The notes under the pieces were generated by a model. It ran no database searches. It was given only the letters and a program-made list of their open reading frames with translations, and was not told the origin of the DNA. From contig CAKOVA010000008.1 of the NCBI GenBank assembly GCA_934120735.1, positions 1 through 51,273 on the forward strand: 51,273 nt of DNA. Reading direction: 5' to 3'. This DNA comes from an uncultured Prevotella sp. Lineage in GTDB: Bacteria > Bacteroidota > Bacteroidia > Bacteroidales > Bacteroidaceae. Positions 12,228-19,392 of this stretch are shown here, piece by piece (the stretch's first letter is position 1; each line of letters begins with the position of its first letter). The position numbers and the translations under genes are program-made.

Positions 12228-13115
12228 CTATTTGTCGATGTATCTTTTCACAATGTCTTGATAACACTCAATCCGTCGGTCACGCAAGAATGGCCACCAG
12301 CGGCGTACTTGTTCACTATGGTCGAGGTCTATGTCTATCACAACGCTCTCTTCATCGTCATCGCACGCCTGATAATACAATTCTCCTTGAGGACCAGCTA
12401 CAAACGAACTACCCCAAAAGTTAATGCCATTGGTTTGTCCGGAAGGGTCGTCTTCGTGTCCAACTCGATTTACTGTGATAACGGGAATGCCGTTGGCTAC
12501 TGCATGTCCGCGCTGAACTGTGGTCCATGCGTTGCGTTGTCGTTGCTGTTCATCCTTGTCATCGCTGCTTTCGTAACCAATGGCGGTGGGGTAGATGAGC
12601 AGTTGTGCACCTTGCAACGCCATGAGTCGGGCTGCCTCTGGATACCATTGATCCCAACATACCAGCACGCCTAAGCGACCGATGGATGTGTCGATGGGGT
12701 GGAAACCCAAGTCGCCAGGGGTGAAATAGAACTTTTCATAGTAGGCTGGGTCGTCAGGGATGTGCATCTTGCGGTATTTACCAGCGATAGTTCCATCTTT
12801 CTCTATCACCACAGCCGTGTTGTGATACAGGCCGGGAGCTCGCTTTTCAAATAGCGAAGTGACGATTACCACCTCTAATTTTTTAGCCAATTTGCCGAAG
12901 AATTCTGTAGAAGGCCCCGGTATCGGCTCTGCCAAATCGAAGTTGTTGACATCCTCCACCTGACAAAAGTAGAGCGAGTTGTGCAGTTCTTGCAACACAA
13001 TGAGCTGTGCGCCACGCTGCGCCAAGTCGGTGATGTTCTCGGCTATTTTCTTTTTGTTATCGTCTACACATTTTGTGTTCCGCAATTGTAGTATTCCTAT
13101 TCTTATTTCGTGCAT
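12228..13115 (-). CDS. aguB: N-carbamoylputrescine amidase
   Basis: This nitrilase-superfamily enzyme hydrolyses N-carbamoylputrescine to putrescine, CO2 and ammonia, the second step of the agmatine pathway. The 295-residue cytosolic protein shows the Glu-Lys-Cys triad: Glu43 in LQELHNSLYF, Lys116 in YRKMHIPDDPAYYEKFYF and Cys153 in VLVCWDQWYPEAAR. The segment after the Lys and the WDQWYPEA motif are those of AguB rather than of general amidases. It lies downstream of aguA on the same strand with a 96-bp repeat-filled gap and is probably cotranscribed. The length is that of the family. The neighbour makes the assignment secure. Confidence 0.95.
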   Translation of the reverse strand: MHEIRIGILQLRNTKCVDDNKKKIAENITDLAQRGAQLIVLQELHNSLYFCQVEDVNNFDLAEPIPGPSTEFFGKLAKKLEVVIVTSLFEKRAPGLYHNTAVVIEKDGTIAGKYRKMHIPDDPAYYEKFYFTPGDLGFHPIDTSIGRLGVLVCWDQWYPEAARLMALQGAQLLIYPTAIGYESSDDKDEQQRQRNAWTTVQRGHAVANGIPVITVNRVGHEDDPSGQTNGINFWGSSFVAGPQGELYYQACDDDEESVVIDIDLDHSEQVRRWWPFLRDRRIECYQDIVKRYIDK

Positions 13116-13122
13116 ATTTTTT

Positions 13123-13185
13123 AGTTTATGAGTTTATGAGGTTTTAGTTTACGAGTTTACAAGTTTACGAGTTCACAAGTTGATA
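13123..13185. repeat. 8-bp-period degenerate repeat (AGTTTACG type)
   Basis: Octamers of the form AGTTTACG/AGTTTACA/AGTTTATG begin at 13123, 13131, 13146, 13154, 13162, 13170 and 13178, with a 7-bp slip after the second. It fills the aguA-aguB gap. A reverse-oriented relative lies at 17991-18030. Confidence 0.75.
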
Positions 13186-13201
13186 GCTTTGCTAATCATA
13201 A

Positions 13202-13234
13202 AGTTCAAAGTTCAATGTTCAAAGTTCAAAGTTT
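13202..13234. repeat. 7-bp-period repeat (AGTTCAA) overlapping the aguA 3' end
   Basis: Heptamers AGTTCAA, AGTTCAA, TGTTCAA, AGTTCAA run from 13202 to 13229 and continue as AGTTT. The aguA stop codon and its last few codons (LNFEH) are encoded inside this array. Confidence 0.75.
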
Positions 13235-14261
13235 GCATTTGTTGCATGGTGAGGCAGTGCAGTGAACCATGTTGCTTGATAACCGTTGTGGCATCCAGGG
13301 GAATGATGTCACGGTGGGGAAAGGCCGTCCCAATGATGTCGAGTGCTTGCTCATCCAGTTCGTCTTGTTGATAAGTTGGAACTATCACCGCCCCATTAAT
13401 GACAACGAAGTTGGCGTAAGTGGCTGGCAGACGCTCATCTTCGTAGTGAATGGGCCGAGGTATAGGGAGCTTGAGCAATCGATAGGACTTGCCTTCTATG
13501 GTGCGAAACGTTTTCAACTGTCGTTCCATTTCTTTGAAATCGTCGTATTGCACGTCCTCCTCGTCATCGGTACCTATATATAATAAGGTGTCATTTGGAG
13601 CAAAGCGCACGGTGGTGTCTATGTGTCCATCCGTGTCATCACCTACCAGCTTTCCATGGTCTATCCACAAGATGCGGTCAGCGCGCAATCTGTCGAGCAA
13701 CGTTCGTTCTATTTCTTGCTTTGTCAGCGGTTGGTTCCTGTTTGGAGCGAGCAAGCAAAGACTGGTAGTCAGGATGGTTCCTTTGCCGTCGCTCTCTATG
13801 GAGCCGCCCTCCAAAACAAAGTCGTTGTAATCTACATATTCGCCTTTTACAGCGTTTTGCGCTACCAACTTCCTGTTAATCAGATTGTCCTTGGAGGCTT
13901 CAAACTTGTTTCCCCAACCGTTAAATTGGAAATCTAAGAGTAGGGGAGCAGCCTTGTCGTCCTTCGGCAGCAAGGTGATGAAGCCATGGTCGCGTGCCCA
14001 GGTATCGTTGAGAGGACATGCTACGAACCTGATTCGTTGGCATTCCTGTGCCGTGAAATGACGTTTTGTCTCTGCCACATCCTGTGTGACGATGAGCACC
14101 TCCTGATATCTTGCAATCACCCTTGCCAGTTGCACCTCGGTGTCAACGATGTCTTGCAAATAGGGTTGCCAGTCGGTATGGGCATGCGGCCATGTCAATT
14201 GCACCGCTTTTTGTTCCTCCCATTCAGCAGGCAGGTAGTATGTTGTATCTTTTCGTTGCAT
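13212..14261 (-). CDS. aguA: Agmatine deiminase
   Basis: Agmatine deiminase converts agmatine to N-carbamoylputrescine and ammonia. The product, 349 residues from the ATG at 14261, starts with the family signature LPAEWEEQKAVQLTWPH. It has the NDTWARDHGFI substrate motif and WIDHGKLVGDDTDGHIDT with its His/Asp pair. The catalytic Cys is near residue 336 in GSLHCLTMQQ. The frame stays open to an ATG at 14351, but a TATTTTTG -7 box at 14287-14294 lies between, so the upstream residues (which do not resemble the family) are not translated; 14270 is an alternative start. The C-terminal residues LNFEH are encoded by a 7-bp repeat array, so the original end may have been altered. The pair aguA-aguB makes putrescine from agmatine; no arginine decarboxylase is in the window. 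Confidence 0.95.
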   Translation of the reverse strand: MQRKDTTYYLPAEWEEQKAVQLTWPHAHTDWQPYLQDIVDTEVQLARVIARYQEVLIVTQDVAETKRHFTAQECQRIRFVACPLNDTWARDHGFITLLPKDDKAAPLLLDFQFNGWGNKFEASKDNLINRKLVAQNAVKGEYVDYNDFVLEGGSIESDGKGTILTTSLCLLAPNRNQPLTKQEIERTLLDRLRADRILWIDHGKLVGDDTDGHIDTTVRFAPNDTLLYIGTDDEEDVQYDDFKEMERQLKTFRTIEGKSYRLLKLPIPRPIHYEDERLPATYANFVVINGAVIVPTYQQDELDEQALDIIGTAFPHRDIIPLDATTVIKQHGSLHCLTMQQMQTLNFEH

Positions 14262-14286
14262 GTTGCACATTGCATTTTTGTGTTTA

Positions 14287-14294
14287 CAAAAATA
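14287..14294 (-). promoter_or_regulatory. -7 box of aguA
   Basis: The minus strand reads TATTTTTG, with TTTG (plus-strand CAAA at 14317-14320) 22 bp upstream, slightly longer than the usual 19-21. The start near 14281 gives a leader of about 20 nt to the ATG at 14261 and excludes the ATG at 14351. Confidence 0.6.
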
Positions 14295-14397
14295 CCATAA
14301 AATAAATAATTTGGTACAAAGTTGATTGTAAAAACGACTGACAACGAACATTTAACAAAAAATAACTATCGGGGGGGGTAAATTGTGAATAAACATT

Positions 14398-14405
14398 TAC
14401 TTTTG
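14398..14405 (+). promoter_or_regulatory. Possible -7 box for the small peptide/fimbrillin-like operon
   Basis: TACTTTTG matches TAnnTTTG, about 220 bp before the peptide start, implying a long leader. A run of eight G lies just upstream at 14371-14378. No clear -33 element is seen. The rest of the 275-bp gap shows nothing else. Confidence 0.3.
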
Positions 14406-14626
14406 TAAAGTTTATAATATTTGTCTTGTTTCAGCTGCTAACCGCATGTTAATAATGCGAAGCTTGTAACATCGTTTCGACATTTTAAACATTAACAAAG
14501 GAGATAAGTCAGACGTTCATGAAGTCATCATTGATAACCAAACAAGGTTTATTTGTTGTAAATCATGGAAAAATTGAAGAAATATAAACATAAACACTTT
14601 TAATTGTAAATGAAAGGAGAAAAAGA

Positions 14627-14854
14627 ATGAAAAAAGAAAGTTATACCGCTCCTGCAATAACTCAAATCTCCGTAGTAGAGAACAGTTTCATCTGTGTGTC
14701 ATTCAGGGGAAATGCTGGAAATGATAAGACCGGAAATGACGACGGCGAAGGTGGCGGTGGTAGTGCAGGATGGATAGAAGATGGAGGAATAGTGTATCCT
14801 GAACCTAATCCTAATCCTGCCAAGGAACACGTCTTCGACGACAGTGAGTGGTAA
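14627..14854 (+). CDS. Small acidic glycine-rich peptide, unknown function
   Basis: This 75-residue ORF begins MKKESYTAPAITQISVVENSF, a start pattern (KK-x-Y-x-APAI-x-x-I) I associate with short hypothetical proteins common in Prevotella-like genomes. A low-complexity acidic middle (NDDGEGGGGSAG) and a Pro/Asn-rich stretch (PEPNPNPAKEH) follow. There is no signal peptide or membrane segment. An AAAGGAGAAAAAGA purine run just upstream of the ATG resembles a ribosome-binding site, which supports translation. It lies 45 bp before a fimbrillin-like lipoprotein and is probably in the same transcript. A precursor or regulatory peptide role is possible but unsupported by any motif I can name. Confidence 0.6.
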   Translation: MKKESYTAPAITQISVVENSFICVSFRGNAGNDKTGNDDGEGGGGSAGWIEDGGIVYPEPNPNPAKEHVFDDSEW

Positions 14855-14899
14855 ATCGTGATGATAATAATGGAAAATGAATAACTAACAAGTATAACA

Positions 14900-15892
14900 A
14901 TGAAAGCAAAAAAATTATTATTGACTGCACTGCCTTTGATGGTAGCTGCAATATCGTTAATGACAAGTTGCTCGTCTGACGATGACGACATCCTCTCAAA
15001 GAACAACGATGAAGGCTACACTGTTTTTTCTGCCGTAGCCCCAGGTTCTCCAGAAACACGTACCTTGATAGGTAAATATAAAGACGGGAAAGGAGCACCT
15101 TTTTATTGGGATGACGGAGATATGATTTATGTGAAAGACGATAATGGCGATTGGCAGAGGTCTGAACCGCTAAGCATTCCCGAATATGTTTGGGGAAAAC
15201 CAACGGCTAATTTCAATGTTCCTGGTAAATTTTCTCCAGACAAAACGTACGAGGTTCGCTACTTTGGGAAATATGATGAAAAAAGATATGCTCATGGTGA
15301 TAATTGGGGAAGGATATCTGATACTTTTTGGCAATATGGACCTAACTACAGCGATGCTCCTCGATACAATGGTGATTGTGGCGTTGGTACTGCAGTTTGG
15401 AAAAACGGTCATTACACATTTAAGTTGCAACACAAACTCGCCTATCTTTGCTTGTTGCCCTACTCTACTGAAGACCAAAGATTTGCTTCGTGGTTGTACA
15501 AACTTGACTATGTCTCGGTAACAGCAGAGAATTCTTATCTTTCAGGGCTTTATTATCTCCGCGATGATGGAACGCTTTATTTAACTTCACATGAAGACAA
15601 ATGGAAAAAAATTGATGTGTTTACTAGATATCCAGATCAAGAAACGCATGGGGATCCAGGTATTACCATTGCGACCATTAAACCCGATCCAAGTCAAGTG
15701 GCTATTTACGTCCCTATATTCCCGGGTAAGCACAAACTTCATCTTTCGTTTGTGCAATCTCTTGGAAGAACCCTTTGGATTAATACCATTATAAACTTCC
15801 CAGAAGCCAATTACGAATCAGGGAAGGTGTATCAATTGCCGTGTAGACTAAAAGATACTGATTTGGTCAAAGACCATCTAGTGTCTAATTAA
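14900..15892 (+). CDS. Fimbrillin-like (FimA/Mfa-type) lipoprotein
   Basis: The 330-residue product has a lipoprotein signal peptide ending LMTSC with an acidic SSDDDD tail after the Cys, typical of surface-exposed Bacteroidota lipoproteins. The region ETRTLIGKYKDGKGAPFYWD followed by DGDMIYVKDDNG is the N-terminal strand pattern of fimbrillin-family proteins ('TRT ... W ..GD.I.V'). The remainder is beta-rich with a Tyr- and Trp-rich middle. Such proteins are either pilins or stand-alone surface lipoproteins; no chaperone, anchor or tip gene lies nearby, so this is probably not a complete pilus operon. It follows a small peptide gene by 45 bp and is closed by a strong terminator. Confidence 0.7.
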   Translation: MKAKKLLLTALPLMVAAISLMTSCSSDDDDILSKNNDEGYTVFSAVAPGSPETRTLIGKYKDGKGAPFYWDDGDMIYVKDDNGDWQRSEPLSIPEYVWGKPTANFNVPGKFSPDKTYEVRYFGKYDEKRYAHGDNWGRISDTFWQYGPNYSDAPRYNGDCGVGTAVWKNGHYTFKLQHKLAYLCLLPYSTEDQRFASWLYKLDYVSVTAENSYLSGLYYLRDDGTLYLTSHEDKWKKIDVFTRYPDQETHGDPGITIATIKPDPSQVAIYVPIFPGKHKLHLSFVQSLGRTLWINTIINFPEANYESGKVYQLPCRLKDTDLVKDHLVSN

Positions 15893-15930
15893 TGTCAGGC
15901 CATAACGACTATTAGTCGGCTTTCCAAGAT

Positions 15931-15980
15931 AAGATTGCAGATACCAATGTAACGCATCATCGGTATCTGCAATCTTTTTT
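15931..15980 (+). terminator. Intrinsic terminator after the fimbrillin-like gene
   Basis: A perfect 15-bp stem (AAGATTGCAGATACC at 15931-15945 with its complement at 15962-15976) with a 16-nt loop is followed by T residues. Confidence 0.9.
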
Positions 15981-16056
15981 ATGAGTGTGCATCCCTGTAA
16001 AAAGGATAGATATGTCTTTTTTGTTTTTTCACATCTGTTATCTTATATTTTTTGTG

Positions 16057-16064
16057 TACATTTG
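16057..16064 (+). promoter_or_regulatory. -7 box immediately before the FetA-like gene
   Basis: TACATTTG matches TAnnTTTG, with a partial -33 match (TCTG, 16034-16037) at 19 bp. The start would fall near 16070 and the ATG is at 16072, so the transcript is predicted to be leaderless or nearly so. Confidence 0.45.
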
Positions 16065-16071
16065 CCAATGT

Positions 16072-16695
16072 ATGATAGAAATCAAGGATGCCACCATCAA
16101 AGTGGGTAGCCACGTTGTATGCAAAGACCTGTCGTTCATGGCAAGGGATGGGCAGCTGACGTGCGTGCATGCACAAGACACAGAGGCTTTAGAGGCTTTG
16201 CTGCATGCCTTTTTAGGCTTGCAGCCACTCGAAAGTGGGTATGTGTCGGTAGATGGCGTGCGTATCACCTCGCTGTCGGCACCTTTCTTTCGGCAGATGA
16301 TGGCATACGTTCCCGCCAAATTTGAGTTTGGCGACATATCCGTGTCCGCGCTTTTCCATTTGCTGGTAGACATGGAAGCACCTGCACGACACGAGCAAAA
16401 GACGGCGCTTTTAAGGCAATGGCAGTTGTTGGGCGTTGACAAGTCGTGTTATGAGCAGCAGCTGTGCTCGCTTCCGGCGGACGTGCAACAGCGCGTCATG
16501 CTCTCGTTTGCTGGCGTTCTCAATCGAAATATTATTCTTCTCAACCAACCAACGGCTTGGCAGACACCCGAAAATGTGCCTTTGGTGCTGTCGTATATTC
16601 AGTCGATGAAAGCCGCCGGACATCTTGTTTTGTGGACAACCACAGACGAGCAAGTTGCCGAAATGGCTGATGTGGTTATCAATTTGACACCGTAG
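16072..16695 (+). CDS. Degenerate FetA-like ABC ATPase lacking all catalytic motifs
   Basis: The 207-residue product, from the ATG at 16072, has the length and layout of a FetA/YbbL ATP-binding subunit and sits five bases before a FetB-like permease. It retains the flanking strands (IEIKDATIKVGSHVVCKDLS, then LESGYVSVDGVRI) but not the motifs. Where Walker A (GxxGxGKS/T) should be, residues 31-40 read CVHAQDTEAL. The Q-loop reads YVPAKFEF (Gln to Ala), the signature reads SLPADVQQR for LSGGQxQR, Walker B reads IILLNQPT for LLLDEPT (Asp to Asn, Glu to Gln), and the H-switch reads LWTTTDE. It cannot be a conventional ATPase. The open frame upstream to 15985 gives a hydrophobic extension and starts before the promoter box, so I reject it. 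Confidence 0.8.
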   Translation: MIEIKDATIKVGSHVVCKDLSFMARDGQLTCVHAQDTEALEALLHAFLGLQPLESGYVSVDGVRITSLSAPFFRQMMAYVPAKFEFGDISVSALFHLLVDMEAPARHEQKTALLRQWQLLGVDKSCYEQQLCSLPADVQQRVMLSFAGVLNRNIILLNQPTAWQTPENVPLVLSYIQSMKAAGHLVLWTTTDEQVAEMADVVINLTP

Positions 16696-16700
16696 ACAAA

Positions 16701-17486
16701 ATGGACATCACTTTCATGCAATGTATGTTGGGACTCTTGCTGTTGCTTGTTCCCTGCTATGTTTTCTATGTATTCAACATCCCACTGCTCACGAAGACGC
16801 TTCGTTCGTTCCTTAAAATGGCGGGCAGCCTTTTGGTGCTGGGTGTGTTGCTGTATGAGGTTGTCGCTCTTGACAAGCCGTTCTTCACGCTGTTGTTCGC
16901 GCTGCTCATCATCGTATGGGGTGCCACGTTGACCATTGTACGGGCCAAGTTGCCCCTGCGGCAATTGTTTTTGCCCGTATTGGCTGGCACGTTTGCAGGC
17001 GTTCTGTTGGTTGGTCTATACGTGCTGCTGTTGGTTATGGGAGGAGTAAATGTGTTTGAACCCCGTTATATGATACCAGTCGTGGCCCTGCTCACAGGTC
17101 ATCTCATCCATGCAAACAGCAAAGCCCTGCATGTTTACTATATGGGATTGCGCCACCATGGGCAGCTTTACCACTATTTGCTGGCCAATGGTGCCACCCA
17201 CAGCCATGCGCTCGGCTACCTGTTGCGGCGTGCAATACAGCAGTCGGCCCTGCCCAGTCTGTCAGGCATGGGGTGGGTTGTCATGGGCGTGTCGCCTTTG
17301 GTGATGTGGGGCATGTTGTTGGGAGGCGCCAGTGTGCTGACAGCCGTGGCGTGCCAGGTGGTGCTGTTGGTTGCCATGTTTACGGCAGCAGTACTCTCCA
17401 TCGTTGTCACCGTGGCGGTTTCGCGCCGATATCTGCTGGATGATTATGCCCAATTGAAAGGAACTGAGCGGCAGGACGCCAGCTGA
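16701..17486 (+). CDS. FetB/YbbM (UPF0014) family ABC permease
   Basis: FetB is the membrane subunit of a putative iron exporter (FetAB) in E. coli. This 261-residue protein has about seven hydrophobic segments and the family's central signature EPRYMIPVVALLTGHLIHANS. The cytoplasmic loop with LANGATHSHALGYLLRRAIQQSALPSLSGMGWV is the coupling region of the UPF0014 family. Charged and His-rich residues (YMGLRHHGQLYHYL) lie in the loop. All core features look intact, in contrast to its partner ATPase, which starts upstream and ends five bases before it. The pair is probably cotranscribed. Metal transport is inferred from family only. Confidence 0.85.
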   Translation: MDITFMQCMLGLLLLLVPCYVFYVFNIPLLTKTLRSFLKMAGSLLVLGVLLYEVVALDKPFFTLLFALLIIVWGATLTIVRAKLPLRQLFLPVLAGTFAGVLLVGLYVLLLVMGGVNVFEPRYMIPVVALLTGHLIHANSKALHVYYMGLRHHGQLYHYLLANGATHSHALGYLLRRAIQQSALPSLSGMGWVVMGVSPLVMWGMLLGGASVLTAVACQVVLLVAMFTAAVLSIVVTVAVSRRYLLDDYAQLKGTERQDAS

Positions 17487-17936
17487 TGACCAGCCACACA
17501 CAGGGCCATGTTTTCCCCTCTTCTTACCATGAACAACGCGAGATTAGCTGTCTGTTTTCTTTACAACAACCCTCTCATAATTCTCGCCAAATTTATGACG
17601 TCCTTGGTCGCTCGCAAATATCGCAAGCATTTGACGGTTTTTTATCGTTCACTGTGTCAATGAGTTATGCGAAAAAGCCATTTCTTCTATCCTTTTTTTA
17701 TTGATTTTTCGGTCGAATAGCAGCCCTTTTGCCGTGCAAATGCATTGTTGTAAGGGTTCAAATGCATGACAGTAGACAGCCAAAGTGATACATATTGCAG
17801 TGTAAACTCAATGCTATAACGCAGGCATGCCCTTGTTGAGCGTGTTGAACACGGTTGTTTTGCTTGTTTTTCTCGCTTATTTTTTCTATTTCATGAAAAA
17901 CCAAATGCAGTTTTTTTGTCATTTTATTTAACAGGA

Positions 17937-17971
17937 GGGGGAAGCCTCCCCCGACCCCTCCGAAGGAGGGG
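17937..17971. repeat. GC-rich double-hairpin element
   Basis: Two adjoining hairpins stand out in AT-rich surroundings: GGGGGA/TCCCCC (17937-17942 with 17947-17952, loop AGCC) and CCCCTCC/GGAGGGG (17955-17961 with 17965-17971, loop GAA). It looks like a dispersed intergenic palindrome, not a terminator, because no T-run follows. Confidence 0.65.
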
Positions 17972-17990
17972 AGAGATGAGCTGAAGGACT

Positions 17991-18030
17991 AATCAACTTG
18001 TTTACTCGTCACCTTGTCAACTCGTCAACT
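17991..18030. repeat. 8-bp-period repeat (CGTCAACT type), inverse of the 13.1-kb array
   Basis: Five octamers (AATCAACT, TGTTTACT, CGTCACCT, TGTCAACT, CGTCAACT) run in register. Read on the other strand they are AGTTGACG-like, the same family as the array at 13123-13185. Confidence 0.7.
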
Positions 18031-18086
18031 AAAAATATTTTTTCGGTTAAAGTATGTAAAAAAAACAAAATATCAATATTATTCTT

Positions 18087-18094
18087 TATTTTTG
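18087..18094 (+). promoter_or_regulatory. Possible -7 box for the barrel-lipoprotein-barrel cluster
   Basis: TATTTTTG lies about 90 bp before the ATG at 18183. No -33 element is seen at proper spacing. Confidence 0.4.
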
Positions 18095-18182
18095 CATGGT
18101 CGTTTTCAATCAACATGCGCCTGATATTGGAGCGTGAAGCAATGGCCTTGAAATGTTAAATTCTTTACTAAATAAACACCGT

Positions 18183-18716
18183 ATGAAGAGATTATTTGTT
18201 GCATTTATTTGCATTGTTGTTTGTTGCATGTCAACAAACGCCAAAATTAAGACCGACTTTGGAACCTATGCGCTCGGTGCCTCGGGCCTCTATGGAACAA
18301 GTGGAGATTACAACCATGGTGGTGCCGGATTGACCTTGCAAAAGTTTTATGGTGATGAGTTCCGTGCCAGCGTCTTTGTCAACTATTTTTTCAAGCAAAA
18401 CAACGCCAGTTTTATTGAGTTTGGCACCGACTTCAACTATGTGTTCGCGTTGACTCCTAAGCTGGGCATTTATCCTGTTTTAGGTTTGGGATATTCCATC
18501 ATGAAGCTGAACAATGTGATAGAGAAGCCTGCGGGTGTCGACATCCTTCCTGATGACTATACGGACGATTCGGAAGGCAATCTCAATTTTGACCTCGGTG
18601 CGGGATGTGAGTATTATTTCACGCCATCGTTCAAAGGTTTTGCCGAAGCAAAATACAGGTACGTTAAAAACTACGATCGGACGTTGTTCCAAGTAGGCGT
18701 TGCTTACGTTTGGTAG
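18183..18716 (+). CDS. Small outer membrane beta-barrel protein
   Basis: The 177-residue product starts at the ATG at 18183 with a signal peptide (MKRLFVAFICIVVCCMSTNA). An upstream ATG at 18153 would add ten residues before the signal and is less likely. The rest alternates hydrophobic and polar residues in short strands separated by Gly/Asn turns (FGTDFNYVFALTPKLGIYPV, LGLGYSIM, FDLGAGCEYYF). It ends FQVGVAYVW, with the terminal aromatic typical of barrels recognised by BamA. The size fits an eight-stranded OmpW/OmpA-type barrel. It opens a three-gene cluster with a lipoprotein and another small barrel. No function can be assigned. Confidence 0.75.
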   Translation: MKRLFVAFICIVVCCMSTNAKIKTDFGTYALGASGLYGTSGDYNHGGAGLTLQKFYGDEFRASVFVNYFFKQNNASFIEFGTDFNYVFALTPKLGIYPVLGLGYSIMKLNNVIEKPAGVDILPDDYTDDSEGNLNFDLGAGCEYYFTPSFKGFAEAKYRYVKNYDRTLFQVGVAYVW

Positions 18717-18749
18717 CCAACAAATTGACTATTAACTAAATATACAGAT

Positions 18750-19382
18750 ATGAGGAAATCACTGTTTGCCGTCATTGCCGCCGTATGCGTGGCGATGACC
18801 CTTGGAGGGTGTCAAATTTACGGACTGGTTAAAGACGCTACCGACAAGGAAGAAGGAAAGATTATCATGAAAGATGGTAAGGAGTATGTGGGACGTGTAG
18901 AGATGCCCAACGTCAACACCAAGCGCCTTACGATTGTGGTCAACGATGGGCAGAAGACAGTTGTGGAAGCTAAAGACATCGCCTCGCTTACCGTGTGGAA
19001 GAAGACGCATCCTGAGCGTAAGCACACGTTGAAGTATCTCCCATCAGAATTTCTGAGGAAAAAGATGCGTAAGCCATTGTGGATGGCAGTGACTGCAACT
19101 GGACCGTATGTAGAATTTTATACATGTAGCTTTAATTACTCCATTCCCTCGAGCGGATACCTGAAGATTACCAGCGTGCAGAATGGCAGCATTGAGCATC
19201 TGGCACTAAAGAAAGGAGGCAAAATGCCAAAGACGATTTCGGTCTCTGACATCAGCAAGCGACAGAAGCGCAAATGGTTGTTGGAATATCTCAATGACGA
19301 TGCAGCCTTGGCGAAGAAGATAAACAATCAGGACATCCGCCCGGATGATTTTGAAACCATTGCTGAAATTTACCATCCATAA
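18750..19382 (+). CDS. Predicted lipoprotein of unknown function
   Basis: The 210-residue protein has a lipoprotein signal peptide with lipobox LGGC (Cys21). An acidic segment follows (KDATDKEEG) and then IIMKDGKEYVGRVEMPNVNT, which reads like a small beta-barrel (SH3-like) module. The C-terminal half is basic (KKGGKMPKTISVSDISKRQKRKWLLEYL). I do not recognise a family. It sits 33 bp after one barrel gene and 10 bp before another, all on the plus strand, so the three probably act together at the outer membrane. Confidence 0.7.
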   Translation: MRKSLFAVIAAVCVAMTLGGCQIYGLVKDATDKEEGKIIMKDGKEYVGRVEMPNVNTKRLTIVVNDGQKTVVEAKDIASLTVWKKTHPERKHTLKYLPSEFLRKKMRKPLWMAVTATGPYVEFYTCSFNYSIPSSGYLKITSVQNGSIEHLALKKGGKMPKTISVSDISKRQKRKWLLEYLNDDAALAKKINNQDIRPDDFETIAEIYHP

Positions 19383-19392
19383 ATATCGGGGC

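Larger units (their letters stand above)
17487..18182. other. Gene-poor gap of about 700 bp with repeats
   Basis: No convincing gene is seen; the longest frame (17486-17704) has no family features. The gap holds a GC-rich double hairpin (17937-17971), an 8-bp repeat array (17991-18030) and a -7 box for the next gene (18087-18094). Confidence 0.6.

Noticed and set aside
16072..16695. The FetA-like gene as a simple pseudogene
   Set aside because: The frame is full-length and uninterrupted, and key residues are replaced by near-isosteric ones (Asp-Glu to Asn-Gln), which fits a maintained inactive protein better than random decay.
17486..17704. 72-codon frame after the FetB-like gene
   Set aside because: No family features, no ribosome-binding site, and it runs into repeat-rich non-coding DNA.
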